Below are positions 20,820 through 28,721 of a stretch of 55,090 nucleotides of DNA, one piece after another. The first letter of the stretch is position 1. Every line of letters begins with the position of its first letter. A program made the translations under genes and the position numbers. The notes under the pieces were generated by a model, which was not told where the DNA came from, ran no database searches, and worked only from the letters and a program-made list of their open reading frames with translations. This stretch comes from Actinomycetota bacterium (lineage in GTDB: Bacteria > Actinomycetota > CADDZG01 > WHSQ01), in contig JAUJNI010000002.1 of the NCBI GenBank assembly GCA_030446465.1, positions 982,467-1,037,556 of the forward strand, in the 5' to 3' direction.

Positions 20820-21926
20820 ATGGATATGGGCGTCGACACAACCTCAGCAGTGCACGCGACCTTCGATCGGCTCGTCTCCCGAGCGGCTCGCATCGCCTAT
20901 CTGCTGACCGGCGACCGCGGGCTTGCAGAGCGACTGGCGGTCAAGAGCTTCGTGCGCGCCCTCGGGACCTGGCAGCACCTACGCGGCGGCGATGCGCTCG
21001 AGGTGAGCGTTCTCAAGGGCGTGATCAACGGCGCACGCCGTCGCTGGATGCTTCCTCGTCGGCCGGGCGACGGCTCTGTGGACGACCTGCGGCTTCGCTT
21101 TATCGGCCTTCGACCACGTCAGAAGATCGCTCTGGTTTTGAAGCTGTACGAGTCCATGGAGGACCACACCGCCGCGGACCTCCTGCAGTGCTCGACCAGG
21201 ACCCTGGATTCCCTCTTGACCTCGGCCCTCGGGCGACTGGCGGCCGGAACGAAGACGTCGGAACCCGAGCGGATGGTGGGGCTCGCTCTCGACCGCTGGG
21301 CGCAAGAACCCACTCTGCGACCGGTGTTGACGGCACGAACGAGAAGGAGCGTCTGGATTCGACGGTTGGCGGCCTCTCTCGGCGTCCTTGTTTTGTTGCC
21401 TCTGGCCGGGGTCGGGATATACGCCGGGGCCAAGAGCCTTGTCGCCGTATCCAAAGCGGACGACCTCGCCGGCGACGACCCTCCCGGATTGGCATCGTTG
21501 CCGACAGAAGATGGGAGCAGCGCAGGGACGAACCGGGAGGCCAAGTTCTTGGCTGCCTGCCCCCTGCGTCGTGTAGCACTGCCGATCAACGACACAGCCA
21601 ATGAGGAGGCTGCAAGCGTCGCTCTTGCCTTCAACGATGCGCTCGTGGCACGAGATCTGGGACGAGCAGGTCAACTGGCGGCTCCGGGCAGCATCCACGG
21701 ATGGGGCCACACCGACGACTCGAAGAAGGTCGGGGTGATCGCGAGCACCCCTGGGATCTCCGACGAACGTGTCATCGAGATTTGCGGCCGCGCCGTCGCC
21801 GAGCGCTCTTGGAAAGTCGTCCTCCATGACTCCAACGCCACAGGGACGAGCTTTGCGACCTTCTATCTCGCACGCTTGAAAGACGAAGGGTGGAAGGTGT
21901 GGGGCTCCTACACACCTCCTGGCTAA
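20820..21926 (+). CDS. ECF sigma factor-like protein fused to a membrane anchor and external domain
   Basis: 368 residues in three parts. Residues 15-60 resemble ECF sigma region 2 (ARIAYLLTGDRGLAERLAVK then SFVRAL), but the usual acidic/glutamine core (LVQEAF) is changed to LAVKSF. Residues 95-142 resemble region 4 (LRPRQKIALVLKLYESMEDH, then an HTH at TAADLLQCSTRTLDSLLTSA). A single membrane helix follows (about 182-203, LAASLGVLVLLPLAGVGIYA) and about 160 extracytoplasmic residues with two cysteines, ending in a SnoaL/NTF2-like pattern (FATFYLARLKDEGWKVWGSY). No separate anti-sigma gene lies nearby. It could be a membrane-tethered regulator or a DNA-binding protein that lost sigma activity. 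A GTG/ATG choice is not an issue; ATGs at 20820 and 20826 are both possible. Confidence 0.68.
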   Translation: MDMGVDTTSAVHATFDRLVSRAARIAYLLTGDRGLAERLAVKSFVRALGTWQHLRGGDALEVSVLKGVINGARRRWMLPRRPGDGSVDDLRLRFIGLRPRQKIALVLKLYESMEDHTAADLLQCSTRTLDSLLTSALGRLAAGTKTSEPERMVGLALDRWAQEPTLRPVLTARTRRSVWIRRLAASLGVLVLLPLAGVGIYAGAKSLVAVSKADDLAGDDPPGLASLPTEDGSSAGTNREAKFLAACPLRRVALPINDTANEEAASVALAFNDALVARDLGRAGQLAAPGSIHGWGHTDDSKKVGVIASTPGISDERVIEICGRAVAERSWKVVLHDSNATGTSFATFYLARLKDEGWKVWGSYTPPG

Positions 21927-21968
21927 TCGTTTAGGAGCTTACCGAAAGCGAGACCTTAGCCGCGGTTC

Positions 21969-22583
21969 TCACTTCCACCTCCACGACCGCAGGATTTCCT
22001 CGAAAGCGTCCGCCTCTGCCCTGTAGACGTGTGGCGTGGCCGCGAACGTGATGAGGTGGAGCTGATTGTTCCTGAGGACGGCCACCTGTCGCTCGACCAA
22101 GGGTTCTGCCCTTCGCTGAAGTCTGATGGTGAAGCTGATGGCTCTGTGGCCGTCCACCCTCATCAGCTTGGGCTTCCCGACCGGAACGGGGTTCTCGTTG
22201 CGGACGACCAACTGCTGCAGGGTCACGTCGGGCAACCGTTCGAGCGGCACTCCCACGAGCGGGCCCGACTCGATGGTTACAACGGCAGTAAGGACATCCC
22301 TTTTTGCCTTGGTGAGGATGAGCCCGTCTTCCGTACCGTTGCCTGAGCGACTCCGGTGCCATCCTTGTGGAACCCCAACGCGGTAGCTGCGTGCCTCCGG
22401 CTGGTTGGCTTCGGCCTGTGGCGTGGTGCGCGACTGCTGCGGAGAGGGATCGGGCGTCGGCTCCGTGTGCCCGGACGGCTCCTGCCTCCCCTCCGCGCCG
22501 GTCGTCTCAGCAACGTCTCGCTGGAGAGCGGACCACACGACTCCTGCCACCAGCACAATGAAGACCGCGGCGGCAAGAGCCAC
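21969..22583 (-). CDS. Membrane-anchored protein with Pro-rich linker
   Basis: 204 residues from a GTG start; there is no other standard start before the in-frame stop upstream. An N-terminal membrane helix (ALAAAVFIVLVAGVVWSALQ) leads into a Pro/Glu/Ser/Gln-rich linker (about 25-65) and an external domain starting at YRVGVPQGWHRSRSG, with VTLQQLVVRNENPVPVG and the ending FEEILRSWRWK. This layout resembles PsbP/DUF1795-like surface domains (the final aromatic W-R-W and VPxGW opening), but the match is weak. It follows a small membrane protein by 19 bases, in one direction with the Flp-like gene. Confidence 0.62.
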   Translation of the reverse strand: MALAAAVFIVLVAGVVWSALQRDVAETTGAEGRQEPSGHTEPTPDPSPQQSRTTPQAEANQPEARSYRVGVPQGWHRSRSGNGTEDGLILTKAKRDVLTAVVTIESGPLVGVPLERLPDVTLQQLVVRNENPVPVGKPKLMRVDGHRAISFTIRLQRRAEPLVERQVAVLRNNQLHLITFAATPHVYRAEADAFEEILRSWRWK

Positions 22584-22602
22584 GAGCAGAGGCTCTCTGC
22601 GC

Positions 22603-22971
22603 CTATTGGAGATAGCCCTGTCCGATCACGAGAAGAAGGACGCACAACGCTACGACTCCTACGACCAGAATCATTCCGAACGCCCCCTGGCTGAGGCGTC
22701 CGGTCCTTACCATCTTCCGGTCGAGCATGAACAGCATTCCAACGAAGCCAAGGCCTATGGCGGCGGCCACGAGCAAGACTCCCCACTTGACTCCACCGGG
22801 TGCGCCGAACAACGCGGTGATGCCGGCGATGCCGCTGCCGATGCCTGCGATGGCCAACCACTTGTCCGTCGAACCGTCCCTCGCCACGCGGCCATCTCCA
22901 TTCCTCGAGTCAAACGAGCCGGTCGGCCGGTCTCGATGCCGTGACCAAGGGCTCGCAGCCGGGCTCGTCAT
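22603..22971 (-). CDS. Small membrane protein, three helices
   Basis: 122 residues. A hydrophilic start of about 35 residues is followed by helices at WLAIAGIGSGIAGITALFG, WGVLLVAAAIGLGFVGMLFM and GMILVVGVVALCVLLLVIGQ. A GTG inside (start of VARDGSTDKW) would give a 94-residue form with the same helices. It is six bases downstream of the Flp-like gene and so probably translated from the same message. No family recognised. Confidence 0.6.
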   Translation of the reverse strand: MTSPAASPWSRHRDRPTGSFDSRNGDGRVARDGSTDKWLAIAGIGSGIAGITALFGAPGGVKWGVLLVAAAIGLGFVGMLFMLDRKMVRTGRLSQGAFGMILVVGVVALCVLLLVIGQGYLQ

Positions 22972-22977
22972 CCTGCT

Positions 22978-24021
22978 CTAGTCCCAGAAGCTAACGGCGT
23001 CCGCCACGTCCCCGGCGACGTCTCCGGCTGCGTCGACTGCATCTCCGGCTGCGTCGGCCACGTCCCCGGCGACATCTCCAGCCGCCTCGGCGGCATCCCC
23101 GGCGAAGTCGGCTGCTGCGTTGGCCGCGTCTCCGACCATATTGGCAGCGTCGCTCGCCCGGTCCGCTACCCATCCACCGGCGGCCTCCGCAGCTCCACTA
23201 ATGCTGTCCCAGTTATCCACGATGAGGTTCCCAAGACCCCACGCCGCCGCGCCGATACCGGCGATGGCCGCCGGGATGGCGATGACAGGAGCCGCCACCG
23301 CCCCGACCCCGAGAAGAGCCAGGGTCCCCACCACGCCGGCGCCGACTCCGGCCACGGCCGCCACGCGGTCGCCCACACCGCGCCAGCCATCGTGCGGAGT
23401 GGGTTGGGTGAAGCTGTAGAGACTGCCGGCCAAACCGATGGGGGCGAGAACCTTGCCGACGACTCCGAGCACACGGCCGGCGGTGCTTGTCGGGGGGACT
23501 TTGACGCCGACCGACTTGAGAGATGGTGCGATGGGCGCACTCTGCGACGTCAACTGCTGCCATCGCATGTAGGTGCGCAATGTGATCGGCTCGTCCGGGC
23601 CGTACTTGGCTGCGATCGGTGCGACGATCCGGTTGTAGAGCCGCCAGGCGGGGATCGCTCCGATGCTGTCACGAAGGTTGCGAGGGCCGGTGGCGAGGCC
23701 AAAGAGCGAGGTCCCGAGCTTCCACCACGGGTTCCCCAGCACGTCGCCCGGCAGATTCGACGGGTCGAAGCCGCCTGGGCCTGGGACTCCGGCTGGGCCT
23801 GGGACTCCGCCGCCGGGATTACCGCCGCTGCCTGGAGCTGCCGACGTTCCTCCGGTGCCGCTTATCAGTGAACCGATCTTGTCTGCGATGGCCCCGCCGA
23901 TGCCAGGAGCGGCAAGCACCAGAAACACCACAACTGCTGCAACCAGGGCAATCATGCCGACGTATTCGGCGGAGGTCTGGCCTCGCTGGCTCTGGGTGGC
24001 CCGGTGGAAGCGAATCAACAT
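22978..24021 (-). CDS. Flp-pilin-like exported protein with Ala/Asp repeat tail
   Basis: 347 residues. The start is a class III (prepilin) signal: basic residues, then G14 followed by QTSAEYVGMIALVAAVVVFL, with Glu and Tyr at +5 and +6 after the predicted cut, as in Flp/TadE pilins. A Gly/Pro-rich linker (about 55-90) follows, then a region with PLVxN-like helices (NPWWKLGTSLFGLATGPRNL), a strongly hydrophobic Ala/Gly/Val part (about 225-270) and a C-terminal Ala/Asp/Gly repeat ending SFWD. Normal Flp pilins have 50-80 residues, so this is an outsized relative. No tad ATPase or prepilin peptidase gene is in the window. ATG start. Confidence 0.62.
   Translation of the reverse strand: MLIRFHRATQSQRGQTSAEYVGMIALVAAVVVFLVLAAPGIGGAIADKIGSLISGTGGTSAAPGSGGNPGGGVPGPAGVPGPGGFDPSNLPGDVLGNPWWKLGTSLFGLATGPRNLRDSIGAIPAWRLYNRIVAPIAAKYGPDEPITLRTYMRWQQLTSQSAPIAPSLKSVGVKVPPTSTAGRVLGVVGKVLAPIGLAGSLYSFTQPTPHDGWRGVGDRVAAVAGVGAGVVGTLALLGVGAVAAPVIAIPAAIAGIGAAAWGLGNLIVDNWDSISGAAEAAGGWVADRASDAANMVGDAANAAADFAGDAAEAAGDVAGDVADAAGDAVDAAGDVAGDVADAVSFWD
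22997..23088 (-). repeat. Imperfect 38-base direct repeat coding AGDVAGDVADA units
   Basis: Two copies (22997-23034 and 23051-23088) differ at only a few positions, within a longer run of GCC/GAC/GTC codons. They encode the repeated peptide AAGDVAGDVADA, part of the amphipathic tail of the Flp-like protein. Confidence 0.7.
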
Positions 24022-24329
24022 GGACCTACGCTCGCATGGGCCTCAGTGCGTGGGAAGGGTCCGAAGGCCCAAACAACCCCCGCCCAAAGGGCCCAAATCA
24101 CCGTGGGCCGGCCCATGTCTCCGTGGGCCCCCCTTGGAGGGAGCGGGCCCCAGGGATAGGCGCCGCAGAACCGGGGCTCCGTTTGCCCCGGCTTCCGTCG
24201 CCCACCGCGGCCCACCTCTCGAACCGTCGCGGCGAGCTACTCTTGGGATGGATGCGAGGCCGAGCCTCGCACCACTAAGGGTCACAAGGCCCGCGGAGCC
24301 CCCTCTACAGAAGGTCGCGAGGAGGAAAC
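24022..24329. other. Intergenic region with repeated GGGCC boxes
   Basis: 308 bases between the divergent Flp-like gene and the stress-protein gene. Between 24065 and 24155 there are five GGCCC/GGGCC-type boxes, two of them in the repeat CCGTGGGCC (starting 24101 and 24122). I found no open frame with a ribosome site and no good -35/-10 pair. GGAGG at 24319-24325 is the ribosome site of the next gene. Confidence 0.45.
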
Positions 24330-24931
24330 ATGCCCGACCGCGTTCCGGTAGCTCACCACAACGTGGTTGCTGCCTTCCCCGAGCCTCGAGGGGCCGAGGC
24401 CGCAGTGGAGCAACTTCTGGCCGACGGCGTTCCTCGCGCGGCAATCTCGACCAATACGAAAGCCGACGCCGCCATCATCGCGGACGCCGAAATGCGTTCC
24501 GAAGCCGAGTCTTTTGTGGGGGCCCCGGCTTGGTAGCCACCAAGAGCCAGAGCAAGGGAAGCCTCTTGGGCGTGGCCGCCGGTGCTGTGCTCGGCGGGTT
24601 GATCGGGCTCGGAATCGGTGCGCTCCTCTTTGGAACGTTGGGGATGATTCTCACGGCGGCGATCGGCCTTACAGGTGGTGCCACCGTGGGAGGCACGGTA
24701 GGTGGGTTTCTCAGGCCTCGCAGGAAAGAAGGTCCCAGGCGTTCGCTCGAGGGCTATCAGGCAACGGTAGGGGTCCACGGCGACGCGGATCAGGTGGCAA
24801 AGGCCGAGTCGATTCTCAAAAAGGCCAACCCGATACAGATTCAGACTTTCGGGCCCGACGACGAGCCGTTCCAGGTCCCCCTGACGCCCCCGGAGCCGTC
24901 GGGCAATCGGACCGACCAAGCCACGGAGTAA
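24330..24931 (+). CDS. General stress protein 17M-like protein with glycine zipper, one frameshift
   Basis: Two frames join into about 200 residues. The first has the start VVAAFPEPRGAEAAVEQLLA typical of the GSP17M/YflT-like stress domain, which runs up to SEAESFVG. The second holds a long Gly/Ala/Leu zipper membrane region (LLGVAAGAVLGGLIGLGIGA) and a second ferredoxin-like segment (YQATVGVHGDADQVAKAESI). The break is in a G run at 24519-24523; one added G gives a continuous FVGGPGLVATKS. The ribosome site GGAGG is five to six bases before the ATG. Role in stress is by family name only. Confidence 0.7.
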
Positions 24932-24971
24932 CGGCCGAGCCGAACTCGATGCTCCGGGCCCCTGCCGCTGG

Positions 24972-25259
24972 TCAGTGTGCCAGCGGCCCTCGGTGGAACA
25001 GCTTGTCCCAACCGTCGTGGGCCACTCCCCCAAGGCCCGAAATGGCCAACTTTCTTATGAGAACGATTACGGCCGCGACCGCAATGGCTTGCCACGAACC
25101 CCGGCTCGCCGAAAGACGAAGGAGGCTTGCCCCGAGCCACAGCTCCAGTCCGCACGCCAGCGCTACCACAACCGGGATGCGCCTGAGGAGTGCCCCAACG
25201 CTTACCAGGATGCCCGCCGCGACGAGGAAGTTGCCCGCTGCCTCGAGAACCGTGCTCAA
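24972..25259 (-). CDS. Small membrane protein, probable DUF1622-like paralogue
   Basis: 95 residues with three hydrophobic segments. The part LACGLELWLGASLLRLSAS, followed by AIAVAAVIVLIRKLAISGL, lines up with the core of the neighbouring DUF1622 protein (LALGLEFQLAPDIL, then IAAIRTLLNYFL). The ATG overlaps the TGA of that gene (25256-25259), so they are translationally coupled and probably arose by duplication. Function unknown. Confidence 0.65.
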   Translation of the reverse strand: MSTVLEAAGNFLVAAGILVSVGALLRRIPVVVALACGLELWLGASLLRLSASRGSWQAIAVAAVIVLIRKLAISGLGGVAHDGWDKLFHRGPLAH

Positions 25260-25618
25260 GATGACTGAGCCTTACGTCTTTCGCCTTCTTGACGCTCCTC
25301 GCCCTTCATCTCCTGACTCAGGAAGTAATTGAGCAAGGTCCTGATCGCAGCGATTGCCGCTAGCTTGCCGATCTCCTCGAACGACGGGGCCACGGCTGTG
25401 CTGAGGATGTCCGGCGCGAGCTGGAACTCGAGACCGAGCGCCAGGAACCGGGCCACCAGCAGACGCGTCGAGGTGAACTCTGCGATCTGTCGCCGGTAGA
25501 GATTGCGCAGAAACATGGCGAAGCCGACGATGGCGCCGACAAAGATCACTATGGCGCCCGCGATCTCGACGATGCTTATCAGCACAGAAACGGCGGAGCG
25601 AAGGGTCTCTTCGTTCAT
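25256..25618 (-). CDS. DUF1622 family membrane protein
   Basis: 120 residues. Two membrane helices (SVLISIVEIAGAIVIFVGAI, then the LARFLALGLEFQLAPDIL region) and the family signature VAPSFEEIGKLAAIAAIRTL, ending in a charged cytoplasmic tail (MKGEERQEGERRKAQSS). DUF1622 proteins are widespread in bacteria, often beside other stress or envelope genes; their role is unknown. First gene of a two-gene unit; ATG start. Confidence 0.82.
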   Translation of the reverse strand: MNEETLRSAVSVLISIVEIAGAIVIFVGAIVGFAMFLRNLYRRQIAEFTSTRLLVARFLALGLEFQLAPDILSTAVAPSFEEIGKLAAIAAIRTLLNYFLSQEMKGEERQEGERRKAQSS

Positions 25619-25737
25619 CGGCCGGTCACTCTACTAACCGCTTCGAGGCTCGGTCCCTCGTTTCCTCGAACGCATATCTCCAACCCCTTAAAGTATGGTC
25701 GCCTCAGCATCAGCAATAGCGGAGGAGGATCACACCA

Positions 25738-25991
25738 ATGATCGGTTTCATCATTGCCGGACTCATAATCGGCGCGCTCGCTCGAATGCTGTTGCCCGGC
25801 CGCCAGAACATCGGCCTCATTTGGACGCTTCTTCTAGGTGTCCTTGGCTCGATCGTCGGGGGCTGATCGCGAATGCCCTTGGAACAGGAGGCCTCTTCGA
25901 ACTCAACGTCCTGGGCTTCATCGTCGCTGTGGTGGCGTCCATCGTCCTACTGCTGATTGCCGACCGCACCGGGATCTTCGCAAGGAGGTAG
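25738..25991 (+). CDS. GlsB/YeaQ/YmgE family membrane protein, one frameshift
   Basis: About 84 residues in two frames. The first reads [20 protein letters not shown] then [20 protein letters not shown], the hallmark of this small stress-associated family (once called transglycosylase-associated). The second supplies the last helix ([20 protein letters not shown]). A TGA interrupts at 25863; inserting one G in the G run 25858-25862 restores the frame. GGAGGAGG lies about ten bases before the ATG. Its function is unproved. Confidence 0.78.
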
Positions 25992-26082
25992 GCGGCCACA
26001 AGCCCCACATTGTTAAGAGAAGGGGCGGAAGCAACCGATTGCTGGTCACCGTCAAGCCACCAGCTTTCTAAACTCAACCCGC

Positions 26083-27045
26083 ATGACCGTACTGGCTTGG
26101 CTGCTCGATTCGGACCCCGCCATCCGCTGGCAGGTGTTGCGCGATCTGGTCCATGGACCGGCTGAGGACGTCGCGGCGGAACGTGCACGGGTCGCCACCG
26201 AAGGCTGGGGTGCCGGACTGCTGGCGTTGCAGGGCGAAGACGGCCAGTGGGCGGGAGGTGCGTGCTTCACCCGCGCCCAGCTTCAACGACTCCGGCGAGA
26301 ATCACGGCCAGCCCTGGGTCTCCACGCTACCAACGCTGCAGCTGCTGCACGATTTCGGGGTCGACCCGGGCTCTGACCGCGTGCGCAGGGCCGTGGCGCT
26401 GGTCAGAGACCACTGCCGTTGGGGGCATGCCGGGCAGCCGTTCTTCAGCGGAGAGGTCGAGCCGTGCATCAACGGCAGGACCGTCACCTTGGGGGCACCT
26501 ACTTTGATCAAGATGTGGATGACGTGGTCGCCCGACTACTTGGCGAGCAGCTCGAGGAAGGCGGATGGAACTGCGAGGTGAAGAACGGTTCCGTCCGCTC
26601 CTCGTTCGCCACCACGATCAACATCCTGGAAGGACTGTTGGCGCACGAGCGCACAACCGGTGGCTCTGCGGAATCCATCGTCGCTCGGCGCCGGGGTGAG
26701 GAGTACCTCCTCGAACGAAAGCTGTTCCGACGTAAGAGCACCGGCGAAGTCGTCAACCCAGCCTGGCTGCAATTCTCGTTTCCGATCCGCTGGCACTACG
26801 ACGTCCTGCGTGCCTTGGAATACTTCCGCTCGGTCGGGGATGTGCCCGATTCGCGGATGGACGAAGCGATCGATTTGCTCCGATCAAAGCAGCAGACCGA
26901 TGGCACCTGGCTGCTGGAGAACACGCATCCCGGCAAGGTCCACTTTGCGCTCGAGGATGGCGACGGTCGGCCCAGCCGGTGGAACACGCTGCGGGCGCTG
27001 CGTGTCCTCAGCTGGTGCGAGCACTCCGCTGCCCTGCACTTATAG
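26083..27045 (+). CDS. Squalene-cyclase-like alpha/alpha-toroid protein, two frameshifts
   Basis: Three frames join into about 320 residues. Start: VLAWLLDSDPAIRWQVLRDL; then LLALQGEDGQWAGGA, STLPTLQLLHDFGVDPGSDR, HAGQPFFSGEVEPCINGRTV, EEGGWNCEVKNGSVRSSF and LLRSKQQTDGTWLLENTHPG near the end. The repeated Q..DG.W pattern is that of terpenoid-cyclase-like alpha barrels. Breaks: between about 26260 and 26275, and at the G run 26491-26495 (one G missing). The catalytic DXDD motif of true squalene-hopene cyclases is not evident, so enzyme activity is open. The stop lies three bases before the 3' end of tRNA-Val on the other strand. Confidence 0.65.
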
Positions 27046-27048
27046 AGG

Positions 27049-27120
27049 TGGGCGGTACTGGGATCGAACCAGTGACCTCTTCGGTGTGAACGAAGCGCTC
27101 TCCCGCTGAGCTAACCGCCC
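27049..27120 (-). tRNA. tRNA-Val (anticodon CAC)
   Basis: 72 bases on the minus strand fold into a full cloverleaf: acceptor GGGCGGT paired with ACCGCCC, D arm GCTC-AGCGGGA-GAGC, anticodon stem CTTCG/CGAAG around loop TTCACAC (anticodon CAC, reads GUG), T arm ACTGG/CCAGT around TTCGATC. Discriminator base A; CCA is not encoded. Confidence 0.96.
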
Positions 27121-27238
27121 GAGCACTCCATGATAGCGGGGCTCTGCGCCTGGCCCCCCCGATGGTTCTTATCCCCTACCCCTATGACGGCGACTATCGC
27201 CGGCCACCGGGGAAAGAACGGGGATAGGGTCTTCGTTC

Positions 27239-28504
27239 GTGGGCTCGGTAATCCATCTCTCGAGCGACAACAGGCGCAAGCGTCGCAGGCCCCCCGCCGG
27301 TTCTCGGGGCGGCATTGGGATCGCCCTGGTCCTTGGCGGCGGCGGCATCACGGGTGCCGCCTATCACCTCGGAGTTCTTAACGCCCTCGATGGGCTAAGT
27401 GAAGAAACCTCGGTCAATGACTTCGACCTCTACGTCGGCACCTCCGCGGGCGCGGTGATCGGGGCGGCGCTGGCCAACGGCATCACGCCCGAGGACCTGA
27501 CCCGGGCCAACCTAGGCCACGAAACACCGGCCCCCAAGAGAATCGGAGCAGACGAGATCTTGCGTGTCGACCGCAGAGGGATCATGCGCTCGATCGTGCG
27601 CTGGCCCCTGAGCCTGCTCGGGGCGCTGCGGAACTACGCGGGGCACCCTTTCACCACGCGCCTTATCGACACGTTCGGCGCCCTGGCCGAGGGCCTTCCA
27701 CGCGCCTTTTACACCACCGACGGGACCGAGCGCTACCTGCGTGAGCTGTTGGAGGCCCCGGGCCGCTCGAACCGCTTCGACGGCACTCGCCGCAGACTAC
27801 TGATCACGGCTACGGACATCGACACCACAGAAAGAGTGGTCTTCGGCGAGACGGAAACGAGCGATGTGGACATCTCCGAGGCCGCGGCGGCCTCCACTGC
27901 CATCCCGCTGCTCTACGCCCCCCGGCAGATCGGGGGCCGGCAGTATCTAGACGGGGGCCTCAGCTCGATCACCAATATCGAAGTTGCGATCGCTCACGGC
28001 GCGAAGCTCATCATCTGCGTCAACCCACTCGTGCCTTACGTGCACCAAGCCGGCGAGCTCCTGCCGACCGCGACGGGGCTCCCCGCCCGCCACCTTGCTC
28101 AAAAGGGCTTCGCTCACATCGCGGCTCAGACCTTCAGGATCATGGTGCAGGCTCAGCTCGAGAAGGAGCTGGAGGTCATCGGCCATGCCCATCCCGATGT
28201 CGACATCATCCTGATCGAGCCGCGCCGGGACGACGAGCATCTCTTCGTCTTCAACCTCATGGACTACGGCTCTCGGGAGCGCGTCGCGCGCCATGCGTTC
28301 GAATCCGTCGCGATCGATCTGGTTACGCGCCTGTCGGATTACCGCAAGGTCCTCGGACGCCACGACATCACCCTCAGCAAGACTCGGCTGACCGAGCAGC
28401 TTCAGAGCATCCTGGAGGGCAGCGAGCCCCGTTTTCTAGAGAGAACCGAGGCAGCCGGAGCGACCGCACGACTAAGAGCCAAAGGAACTGCTACCTCGAC
28501 CTGA
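27239..28504 (+). CDS. Patatin-like phospholipase
   Basis: 421 residues from a GTG start. Lipid acyl hydrolase with a Ser-Asp dyad: the oxyanion loop is ALVLGGGGITGAAYHLGVL, the nucleophile elbow YVGTSAGAVIG (GTSAG), and the aspartate in QYLDGGLSSITN. The N-terminal 25 residues are basic and probably disordered. Bacterial patatins cleave membrane phospholipids; cellular role here is unknown. It is 118 bases from the tRNA gene and converges with a small acidic-protein gene with eight bases between. Confidence 0.92.
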   Translation: MGSVIHLSSDNRRKRRRPPAGSRGGIGIALVLGGGGITGAAYHLGVLNALDGLSEETSVNDFDLYVGTSAGAVIGAALANGITPEDLTRANLGHETPAPKRIGADEILRVDRRGIMRSIVRWPLSLLGALRNYAGHPFTTRLIDTFGALAEGLPRAFYTTDGTERYLRELLEAPGRSNRFDGTRRRLLITATDIDTTERVVFGETETSDVDISEAAAASTAIPLLYAPRQIGGRQYLDGGLSSITNIEVAIAHGAKLIICVNPLVPYVHQAGELLPTATGLPARHLAQKGFAHIAAQTFRIMVQAQLEKELEVIGHAHPDVDIILIEPRRDDEHLFVFNLMDYGSRERVARHAFESVAIDLVTRLSDYRKVLGRHDITLSKTRLTEQLQSILEGSEPRFLERTEAAGATARLRAKGTATST

Positions 28505-28512
28505 TCGACGAG

Positions 28513-28671
28513 CTACTCAGCTCGCGGCGCTTCCTCTCCCGAGGGCTGCTCGATGCGCACGCGGTCGTCGGCCCGCTCGTTGCTGTCGTAGCCGGGTTCT
28601 GGGTCTGCCCCCGTATGGGTGAGGGGATTCTGTAAGCCGTCGTCGGTGCGCTCTTTCTTGTCCTCGGACAT
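28513..28671 (-). CDS. Small acidic hydrophilic protein
   Basis: 52 residues from the ATG at 28669-28671, which has AGGAGG six bases upstream; an earlier in-frame start lacks a ribosome site. Rich in Asp, Glu, Arg and Asn (SEDKKERTDDGLQNP, RVRIEQPSGEEAPRAE), with no hydrophobic core, so probably disordered. No family recognised. Confidence 0.45.
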   Translation of the reverse strand: MSEDKKERTDDGLQNPLTHTGADPEPGYDSNERADDRVRIEQPSGEEAPRAE

Positions 28672-28721
28672 GAGCCGCCTCCTCTTCTCGGACGCCAAGA
28701 CCATAACGACACTCGCGTACT

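Noticed and set aside
22984-23110. CRISPR-like or tandem array at the repeat region
   Set aside because: Repeats are in-frame with a coding sequence, imperfect and without unique spacers.
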